DNA of 64,000 nucleotides from NCBI GenBank assembly GCA_951213105.1, contig OX578146.1, positions 55,037,569 through 55,101,568 on the forward strand. The letters are read 5' to 3'. A model generated the notes under the pieces. That model saw only the letters and a program-made list of their open reading frames with translations, ran no database searches and had not been told where the DNA came from. Within the stretch, counting starts at the first letter, position 1. Each line of letters opens with the position of its first letter. The position numbers and the translations under genes were made by a program. Of the stretch, positions 56,886 to 64,000 are shown piece by piece. The stretch comes from Amaurobius ferox. Lineage: Eukaryota > Arthropoda > Arachnida > Araneae > Amaurobiidae.

Positions 56886-57406
56886 AACTGCTAATTATGA
56901 GCTGTTAATAAAATACTAATAATTAAAATTAATAAATTATATTAATTAATAAAATATTAAACTTATAATTAATTCAATTAGCGAATTTCCTATCGAGCTC
57001 TAATGGTCAATAGCTGTAAGCCTTGTGTGATTTGTTAGTAAAACACTTATTATTAGAGAATTAAAGTATGTGATATCTCTAAGTAAATAATTCCTTTCCT
57101 CGAGTATTTATGAAACTCGCCATTAACGTGAATCGTTCGCTGCTCCTTATATTTCACCAATTTAATTGTCAAACTTTGTTATCTTAATTAGATTTCACCT
57201 TAGAATAGCTTTATTGAGATGCGAAACCTTGTATCACACATCAACAGTTTTATAGCAATTTATTTCGTATTGGCTAGTTTAACGCACGGACATTGTTTTG
57301 TAAAGTAAACAAGTTCTCATACAAATATCTACGAATATCAAAACAAATTACTTCAGCAGGTCTTATTAGTGGCATCTCGTGTCCGTATTAAGACGCAATA
57401 AATAAA
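56886..57406. other. AT-rich spacer with a dispersed repeat
   Basis: 57178-57340 is similar to 49092-49250. Nothing else recognised. Confidence 0.5.
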
Positions 57407-58575
57407 TCTATATAAATAAAAATGAAAATCTGTCTGTCTGTCTGTCTGTTTGTCCCATCATCACGGGAGAACGGCTGAACCGAATTTGATGAAATTTGGT
57501 GGGTAGCCCTAGAAATAGCCCCACTTAAAATTTAGTCTGTGTTTTGAGTTTCTACGATTAGTGGTTCTCGAGATATTAGTCAAAAACGAAATTTTCGTTT
57601 GTCTCATCATCACGGAAAAACGACTGAACCGAATTTAATGAAATTTTGTGGATAGCCTTGAAATAGGCCCCCATAATTTAGTCCAAGTTTCGAGTTTCCA
57701 AGACCAGGGGTTGTCGAGATATTAATGAAAAACGGAACTTTTTCCTAGGAGTTCTACTCTCCAACTCCGTGGTTTATCCAAACGGAAAGGATGGAAATCG
57801 TTTGTTTAAAACGTCGAAATGAGATAAAATTTTATTTCCGAGTTTGGTGCAGGATTTTCGCATTAATTAGTCACTATCGGAAAACATGAATTGCTTGAAA
57901 CATGAATTTAAATGGAAAAATATACCTCCATGGTTTAACTTTCACAATTTTTACTCAACGATGAAAAGTATAAAGAAATCAAAATGGCTAATTAATTTCG
58001 CATTTTATGAGGAAGATTCTATCTTATACCATGTTGCTCGGCAACGGAATGAAATTAAATGTGTTGTTAATATTTATTATTATTTTTTCTATTTGAATAA
58101 TAAATAAATGGATGTAAAAATATATATTTTGAATGAACGGGTTGATTGTTCCTTTAATTATATAAATTGCGGACTGTGTACATCACTTTCATTTATTTTA
58201 GCAAAGAGGTTTCAAGCTCATATATTGTGTTTAGCTAATAAACTCATATATTGTATTTACCCAATAAATTCATTTAGCCGATTGTTGAAGCAGATAAAGA
58301 GTAGAACGGGTGTATCTTATAATACAATTTTAGTGTTTTCATTTAGTATACACAAACGGGATCAGGATATTTTATTCTTCAAATCTGCAACTTCAGAGCA
58401 ACGAGTTTAGCGGGATATCTCTAAATAACTTGGTAACTTTTCTTAAACTTTACCAAATTAGCGGAAATGTCTCCAAATTTATAAAAATGACGCAAATCAA
58501 TGATTTGTTTTTTTAGAATACAGTACTGAAATGATGTTTCGGTAACATTTGTCGGTCAGTCCATCCATCCCACTT
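57407..58575 (+). mobile_element. Helitron-like family D element
   Basis: Begins A|TCTATATAAATAAAAATG with (TGTC)n at 57429-57453, then CACGGGAGAACGGCTGAAC and TTGATGAAATTTGGTGGG. That block recurs at about 57600-57650, as in other D copies. The tail (58440-58510) carries the ACCAAATTAGCGGAAATG-type short repeat shared with family A. A CTRR end is not clear: near 58300 AACGGGTGTATCTTATAA stands where siblings have GGGTATATTGCTAG. Confidence 0.65.
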
Positions 58576-58578
58576 AGT

Positions 58579-58609
58579 AACATGTAACACAATATTTGTA
58601 TTACATGTT
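58579..58609. repeat. 9-bp inverted repeat at probable LTR start
   Basis: AACATGTAA (58579-58587) and TTACATGTT (58601-58609) are exact reverse complements around 13 nt. It contains the TGTAAC that probably opens the LTR. It could instead be the end of the neighbouring family D copy. Confidence 0.7.
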
Positions 58610-58702
58610 TCCACCCAATTACAAATGCCAACCTAGCCATTTTCCAATTCCAATTGCGGATGCCAACCTAGCTAATGAGCTATTTAAATGCTGCGGAGGG
58701 AG

Positions 58703-58750
58703 CCAATGGCAATACAAACATAAATAAGCAGCGCATCCCCTTCTTCACTT
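58703..58750 (+). promoter_or_regulatory. LTR promoter: CCAAT, TATA-like, initiator
   Basis: CCAAT at 58703-58707, ATAAATAAG at 58720-58728, and an initiator-like TTCACTT with A at 58747, 27 nt downstream of the TATA-like box. Spacing is right for RNA polymerase II. The two ATGCCAACCTAGC repeats upstream are possible factor sites. The start site is inferred. Confidence 0.6.
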
Positions 58751-59336
58751 CAACGAATCAACAACGACACTACAATGTGAAAAGAAAAAGGTTTGAGAGA
58801 ATGTTCTAGAACTTTCCAGGAGATGCAATTTTTGCGACAGCGTCCTAGACGCACCTGAGGTTTTTTAGTCGACTTAAAACTTTCGAACGAGTCAGCATCA
58901 TGTTTTCTTGGGTTTGTGAAAAGTGTATATAGAACGTGAGCAACAAAATGGTAGCGAGTACAGTTAGATGTGTAACGGTGTTCCTACATCATTGAAATAG
59001 CACGAATATGCACGTAACACAAAGAGAAAAGGTAACCAACTTTCAATTGTCACTATTAGCACGGAAGGCACACCTTTTACAATTATTAAATTAATAGACT
59101 ACCAGTTCGTATGAGTAGACCATATGAACGAGTTCGTAATATTGAACTGTAAGAACTATTCTTTATCGATTGTTTAAAGGAAACTGTTTTTAAGAAATTT
59201 AAGTCAACGTTATTATGTGTGTAAATATATATATATATTAATGTAATATTGTTAGTATTATGTGTCTTTTAATAATTGATTTAATTATAGCATAGTTACT
59301 CCAGATACAATAGATATCTATTAAGTAAAATATTAA

Positions 59337-59390
59337 AATAAATTGAGCAATTAAGCATGTGTATTTCTTTATGTTTTGTGTGTTCGTAGT
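59337..59390 (+). terminator. LTR polyadenylation signal
   Basis: AATAAA at 59337-59342 followed about 20 nt later by a GT/T-rich stretch (GTGTATTTCTTTATG, TTTTGTGTGTTCG), the usual cleavage-signal arrangement. In the 5' LTR it would be bypassed; the 3' LTR copy would be used. Confidence 0.6.
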
Positions 59391-59541
59391 CCGAGCTTGA
59401 GAACCGGGAGCTTACATGCTCCACCCTTAGTGGCGGCATCATAGGTAAGTCCTATACAGGTAATTTTTGATAAGGACAATTTTACCTTATAACATGATGT
59501 CGCCGCGCGAATTGGTGCCGTATGTGGTCAAGCTCGGAGAA
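59391..59541 (+). promoter_or_regulatory. Structured leader with nested stems and splice-donor match
   Basis: Outer stem TCCGAGCTTGA (about 59391) with TCAAGCTCGGA (about 59530). Inside are hairpin GGAGC-TTACAT-GCTCC (59408-59423) and an 11-pair stem GGCGGCATCAT (59432-59442) with ATGATGTCGCC (59494-59504), one G-U pair. ATAG|GTAAGT (59441-59450) matches the 5' splice-site consensus. TGGTGCCGTATGTGG at about 59513 could be the primer-binding site, but I could not assign a tRNA. The role (packaging, dimerisation or splicing) is inference. Confidence 0.6.
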
Positions 59542-59590
59542 AATTAATTTTCATAAGAGAAAGTAAAATATATAAGTAAAAGGCAAAATT

Positions 59591-59712
59591 AAATTTAATA
59601 ATAAGTTTGAATATAATAGTAAATTTAATAATGAGTTTGAATATAAAAGTGAATTTAATAATAAGTGGAATGTAATATTGAATTTAACAATGAATTTAAT
59701 AATGAGATATAA
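59591..59712 (+). repeat. 30-bp tandem repeat in the retrotransposon leader
   Basis: About four imperfect copies of AATTTAATAATAAGTTTGA..., starting near 59591, 59621, 59651 and 59680, upstream of the gag start codon. AT-rich and unlikely to be coding. Confidence 0.8.
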
Positions 59713-59822
59713 CTCAGTAGAATGATAAGAAAATGCATGAAAATGATAATTTAAATATGTATTATATGATTGTATATATATGTATGTATTAGCATAAATA
59801 TTTAATATAGAGTCAGAATTGT

Positions 59823-60497
59823 ATGACAGTGTATCAAATCATGGCGCCGAATAAAACTAGGCAATTAAGTAAAAGATCGAGGCAAGATGCTCCAATTATC
59901 GATAATATACAGCAGGAGGTACATATAAATAACAGAGTAACAGATAGTTCGGCAAATAACGCGATCCAGATACAGATGCCCGCAAATCAAGCGCAGCAAA
60001 ATACATCGTTGCCAATTATGCAGATGTTGCCATCATTTGATGGACAAAAGGAAAATAATGTCAATTTTTTTATTATACAATTTAAGGAAATAGCGGATTT
60101 AACATCATGGTCCGAACAAGAGAAAATTATAATTGTCAAATCAAGATTAAAGGGAAAGGCTCAACAATTTCTAGCAGAAAATATTGCTCTGCAAAAGGAA
60201 AAATCATATGAAAAATTCATGGAGTTATTAAAAAACAAATTTGAAAGGAAACAAACATTAGTGCAAAAACACAACAATTTTAACAATCTGAAACATTTAC
60301 CAAATATGACAATTAAGGAGCTTGCACAAGAAATCGAAAACCAATCGATAATTTTTCTAGAAGTAGATGAAACAATGGACGCAAATGTAAAAAAAATTAC
60401 AGAGAAAATTAAACTTACTAAATTTTTGCAAATAGTTCGAGAGGATTTAAGAACAGAAATAAAAAAAATGACCCGAAAACCTTTGACGAAGCAGTGA
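59823..60497 (+). CDS. gag: Gag, capsid region (first reading frame)
   Basis: 224 codons giving the capsid part of a Ty3/gypsy Gag, the structural protein of the intracellular particle. Visible family features are LPSFDGQKENNVNFFIIQF, then WSEQEKIIIVKSRLKGKAQQ and LKNKFERKQTLVQKHNNF. The N-terminal ~65 residues are polar and Gln/Asn-rich. An in-frame ATG at 59841 (MAPNKTRQ) is an equally plausible start. The frame ends at 60497, before the nucleocapsid. The normal continuation lies in the -1 frame, which overlaps from 60422. The probable switch point is a run of eight A (60461-60468). Confidence 0.85.
   Translation: MTVYQIMAPNKTRQLSKRSRQDAPIIDNIQQEVHINNRVTDSSANNAIQIQMPANQAQQNTSLPIMQMLPSFDGQKENNVNFFIIQFKEIADLTSWSEQEKIIIVKSRLKGKAQQFLAENIALQKEKSYEKFMELLKNKFERKQTLVQKHNNFNNLKHLPNMTIKELAQEIENQSIIFLEVDETMDANVKKITEKIKLTKFLQIVREDLRTEIKKMTRKPLTKQ
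60461..60468 (+). other. Capsid/nucleocapsid frame break at A8
   Basis: Eight A directly after GAACAGAAAT. The capsid frame reads them as A AAA AAA A, which is formally a slippery heptamer. No stable stem starts 5-9 nt downstream, and the frames overlap broadly (60422-60497). A one-base loss in a homopolymer, in this copy or in the assembly, is the simpler explanation. Confidence 0.7.
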
Positions 60498-60970
60498 AAA
60501 TAGCGGAGGTAATAGAATCCGCATTGGAGGAACAAAATGATTGTGTAAATAGTATTGATGTAGAAAATAAAATAAGTGAGAATCTGGAAATAAATCATGT
60601 AAAAACGGAAAATACTGCAGAAAACCCGCCACAGAAATTCTGTATAGCGTGTGGTCGTAACAATCACTGGATGTCCGAATGCTATATGCTTCATAATGTA
60701 CAAGACAATTTAAAAAAGGCGATGACAAATGGAAATAACATTCAGGAAACTACCAATTTTCAACAAAGACCCACTATTCAAAATAATTATGCACACTATA
60801 GTAGGGCGAATTTCAGAAGAGGTAATTTCATAAATAACCGGGGAATACGACGGCGTGCAGGAAATAACAACAGACAATTTCAAAGTAATAACAGAAGATC
60901 ATATCAGAATAATGGACCACATTATGAAAGCAATCATAGGCAATATCAGAATAATGAATATTTAAACTAA
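60468..60970 (+). CDS. gag: Gag, nucleocapsid region (-1 frame)
   Basis: C-terminal part of Gag in the -1 frame relative to the capsid. It carries one zinc knuckle C-X2-C-X4-H-X4-C (codons at 60641, 60650, 60665, 60680) and then a basic Asn/Arg/Gln-rich tail with RGNFINNRG and RRAGNNNR, expected to bind the genomic RNA. The first codon often suggested, 60494, is GTG, and there is no early ATG, so the segment is probably made only as an extension of the capsid frame. It ends TTA AAC TAA at 60962-60970, inside the frameshift signal for pol. Confidence 0.85.
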
Positions 60971-61036
60971 GAAAGGGACCTCGAAATAAAAGACATATAG
61001 AAAGTTATAAGGCATCAAATAAGGATTCGAGATCCC
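60958..61036 (+). promoter_or_regulatory. Programmed -1 ribosomal frameshift signal, gag to pol
   Basis: The slippery heptamer T TTA AAC (60961-60967) is in the gag frame and followed at once by the gag stop TAA (60968-60970). After 7 nt a stem begins: GGGACCTCGAA (60975-60985) with TTCGAGATCCC (61026-61036), ten pairs and one A-C mismatch around a 40-nt loop. The pol frame opens at 60958, one codon before the heptamer, because TGA in that frame ends at 60957. Heptamer, spacing, stem and minimal overlap all fit. Confidence 0.9.
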
Positions 61037-64000
61037 ATAAAATTGCAAGCAAAATTAATAAGGATGCACAAAATTTAAATGAACATGTACTGAATTCAAC
61101 ATATGGACAGAGTGACGCATTGCCAATGATTAACATAAATTTAGAGAACATAAAAACAGTGGCTCTCATAGATAGTGGCGCAAGTGTCAGTTTATTATCA
61201 GATCAAATATTTCAAAAAATCAAAAATAAAATTAAAATTAACTATTTATCTAGACAAGTAAAAATACAGACTATGACCAAAGAAAACATTCAATTTTCAA
61301 AATGTATCAGCTTTAGCTTTAAAATTGAAAACAAAAGATGCAAAAATTCTTTTTTCATAACTAAACAATTAAATAACACCCCTTATGAAATTATTTTAGG
61401 ATTTGATTTTCTCAAAAATCATCATGCCATAATTGACACAAATAAATTAATATTAAAGTTTGTCAAAGAATCCATATCCATACCATTTCAAGACAAAAAT
61501 CAGAAAAAAGCACAGCAACCAGAAAATAATAATACAAGAGTTGAACATATTCAATGCTTAAATGCAAGCTTAGCGCATAAAATTAAATTACTCCCTCAAG
61601 AAACAAAATCAATAAAATTAAAATTAAATGAAAACTATGTTGAGGATAAGGAGGTATTGTTAAATATTACAAATTCATTAAAAGATTTACACGCTGAGCA
61701 TTCTTTACATTATGTAAATAATAGAAAATTTATTTCTACTCTTTTAACAAACAAAACAGAAGACGAGATTCATCTAAATAAAAATATGATATTTGGTACT
61801 GTAACACCGCAGTTTGAAATTTATGAAGAGAAACATGATACTGATAAAATTTTACAGATTAACAATATCGAAAGCTTAAATGATCCACAAAAAATGGACA
61901 TTTCAGCTTTACGAAAAGCGGAATTAACACCGCAAGATTTTAAACTGGATCACTTACAAGAAAATGAAAAACATATATTGCTAAAATTACTGTTACAAAA
62001 TTATGATGTATTTTCGAAATCATACAAAACGCTGGGAATGACAGAAGAAATAGTACCGGAATTTAATTTACTACACCAGTACCCAATACAGTGTAAACCT
62101 TATCCCTTGCCAAAAATGTTAAAACCTGTACTAGAAGGTGAGATAAAACAATTGTGTGAAGCAGGAATAATTGAAAAGTCTAACAGTAACTACGCCTTCC
62201 CATGCATATTAATTAAGAAAAAAAGCAATTTTAATAATAGTCATACAGATAAAGTACAAAAGTATCGTTTAGCCGTAGATTACAGATTATTAAATCAGAT
62301 TACTGAATTACTGCCCGTAAATATTGGTAAAATTAGCGACATTCTGCACAACATCGCAGGCCACAAATTGTACACGGTGATAGACTTAAAGTCCGCGTTT
62401 TTTCAAATAAAAATCAAACCTGAGGACAGTTTCCGATTAAATATCATAACAAATAATGGATCGTATAGACCTAATAGATTACCTTTTGGGGCAAAAAACT
62501 CATCAGCATATTTCTCATTACTAATGATGAAATGCTTAGGAGATTTAAAAGATCAGAAAATTGAATTTTATTTAGATGACATTGTAATTGCCGCAAATTC
62601 ATTCGAGAAAATGTTGGAGAAATTAAAAACGGTATTTTCGAGATTAGCTAAATTTGGTTTAACCATTGACCCTTCAAAATTACAAATGTGTAAAGAGAAC
62701 ATTAAATTTCTAGGATTTAAGATAAGTAAGGAAGGCATAACACCTTCAGATGATAATGTACAGAAAATAACGAAGTTCCCTGTGCCAACGACAGTAAAAA
62801 AAGTAAAATCATTTTTAGGTTTATGTAATTATTTTAGGCAGATCATACCAAATTTTTCTGAACTATGCAACCCATTAATTGAGTTAACAAAGAAAGATAA
62901 AAAATTTATATGGACGGAGAAATGCGAAGAAGCGTTTGTAACATTGCAAAACGCGATTTTATCGAAACCGGTAGTCAAGGCAGCTGATATGACAAAGCCG
63001 TTCTTTTTGTCGACTGATTGTTCAAAAGTAGCCGCGTCAGGAATTTTACTTCAATCAGTGAACAGAAATTTTCATCCTATCGAGTATTATAGCAGGAAAC
63101 TTTCAGACAGTGAAAAGAAATATCCGAGCATGAAGCTAGAATTGCTAGCAATTCACGACGCTATAATACATTTCAAAGATTTTTTATATGGTACGCATTT
63201 TACGGTATTTACTGATTCTAAAGCTTTAACGCACTACATACACTTAGAAAATCAAAATTCTGATTTAATCGCAAGATGGTTATTAAATTTACAACAATAT
63301 TCTTTCGATATAAAATACATTAAAGGACAGGATAATCCCAGTGATTTTATGTCGCGACAAATTTTTGCTGAACAAACTAAGACTAAATTAATAAATAACA
63401 TTATTGCTAATGACAGCGCGATAACAATAGCCAAAATTTTAGAAGAGCAAGCAAAAGATAGAGAGATAAAGAAAATTATTAACGGACTGAATGCAAAATT
63501 TAAACAGCCAAAATATGTAAATAAATACTATAGAGATGTAAATACAAGATTAATTATGATAAAGACTGCTAGAAATATCAGAAATCCTATGCAAAAGGAC
63601 AGAATTCTAATACCTCACAGTCTAAAATTCGCAGTTATTGAGTTAGCTCATACACCGCATTTTGGAGTAGAAAAAACATATCAAATTCTGAATAGAAAGT
63701 ATTACTGGAAAGGGGCATACAGTGATGTAAAAAATTTTTGCGCATCATGTGATGCATGTTTATGTTACAAAAATAAGGTTATAAGACCTATGCCATTACA
63801 ACATGTGCCACGTCCATGTCAACAAAATCACACGGTGGCATTAGACATTGTAGGGAAGCTACCGAGAAGTAACGGACAGCACGATTACATCATAACGATG
63901 ATAGACCATTACTCGAGATTCCTGGAGGCAGTACCCGTGAGAAATATTACAACTGCGAGTGTATTACAGGTCCTAACGAATTGGATTTCACAAATTGGCG
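60961..64000 (+). CDS. pol: Pol polyprotein (protease-RT-RNase H-integrase), cut by window end
   Basis: About 1,013 codons without a stop, continuing past the window. Protease: IDSGASVSLLS (Asp at 61171) and ILGFDF. Reverse transcriptase (about 62080-62860): VIDLKSAFFQI, LPFGAKNSSAYF (62479) and the catalytic YLDD (62569-62580). RNase H: Asp in STDCS (63016), Glu in KLELLA (63139), Asp in FTDSKAL (63214). Integrase: zinc-binding HTPH (63649-63660) and CASC (63739-63750), then the first core Asp in VALDIVGKLP (63844). The first ATG in frame is far inside (61126), so expression must come by frameshift from gag. It copies the element RNA into DNA and inserts it into the genome. Confidence 0.95.

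Larger units (their letters stand above)
58583..59415 (+). repeat. Probable 5' LTR (borders inferred)
   Basis: Proposed from TGTAA (58583) to TTACA (59411-59415), a pair of inverted termini. Inside are two direct copies of ATGCCAACCTAGC (58625 and 58660) upstream of the promoter, a TATA-like box and a polyadenylation signal. The end could instead lie further right; no second LTR is available for comparison. Confidence 0.5.
58583..64000 (+). mobile_element. Ty3/gypsy-type LTR retrotransposon, left part
   Basis: Order of domains: 5' LTR and leader, gag, zinc knuckle, protease, reverse transcriptase, RNase H, integrase (cut by the window edge). Integrase after RNase H defines the Ty3/gypsy order. 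The left LTR edge is placed at TGTAACAC (58583), but the right LTR lies outside the window, so LTR borders cannot be confirmed. Long intact pol suggests a young copy. Any env would be beyond the window. Confidence 0.9.

Noticed and set aside
60161..60728. Two long minus-strand frames opposite gag
   Set aside because: They lie antisense to the clearly coding gag frames and have no motif of their own.

Overview
This is a gene-poor, AT-rich stretch of an animal nuclear genome. The SINE, Helitron-like and non-LTR sequences suggest an arthropod, possibly a spider or other chelicerate; that placement is an impression from repeat style, not proven. I find no convincing host protein-coding gene and no functional tRNA gene. 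Almost everything recognisable is a mobile element, a piece of one, or a tandem repeat.

Layout. 1-9.9 kb: a 26-bp tandem repeat, then copies of three related interspersed families called A, B and C here, including two B arrays meeting head to head near 7.46 kb. 10.4-12.6 kb: a 198-bp satellite with a four-unit higher-order period. 12.9-17.8 kb: an A-derived copy with an expanded short repeat, a four-copy B array, then another A copy. 18.8-29.7 kb: C and B copies, one C copy split by a SINE with a 5S rRNA head, plus two decayed non-LTR retrotransposon ends. 30.1-31.6 kb: a nest of tRNA-derived SINEs with clear target-site duplications. 31.6-34.6 kb: unassigned sequence. 34.6-43.2 kb: Helitron-like family D, a Tc1/mariner-like element with long inverted repeats carrying a SINE, and an RNase H pseudogene. 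43.8-47.0 kb: two abutting Helitron-like family E copies, each built of five ~300-bp subrepeats. 47.8-57.4 kb: more C, A and SINE copies, a broken mariner transposase and an (AT)n tract. 57.4-58.6 kb: a family D copy. 58.6-64.0 kb: the left part of a Ty3/gypsy-type LTR retrotransposon.

The LTR retrotransposon is the only element with long intact coding sequence. It has a CCAAT/TATA-type promoter, a structured leader, gag, and a pol frame (protease, reverse transcriptase, RNase H, start of integrase) open for about 1,013 codons to the window edge. Gag and pol are joined by a textbook -1 frameshift arrangement: heptamer T TTA AAC, gag stop directly after it, and an 11-pair stem starting 7 nt downstream. 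A second -1 break inside gag lies at a run of eight A and is more likely an indel.

Families A, B and C share one plan: a 5' terminal hairpin, the same short motif inverted again near the 3' end, and a 3' hairpin. This matches non-autonomous Helentron-associated elements (HINE/DINE-1 type). Families D and E instead show canonical Helitron ends (A|TC...CTRR|T). All five carry a GT- or CTGT-rich microsatellite near the 5' end, and at least A, B and D follow it with a similar 25-30-bp motif.
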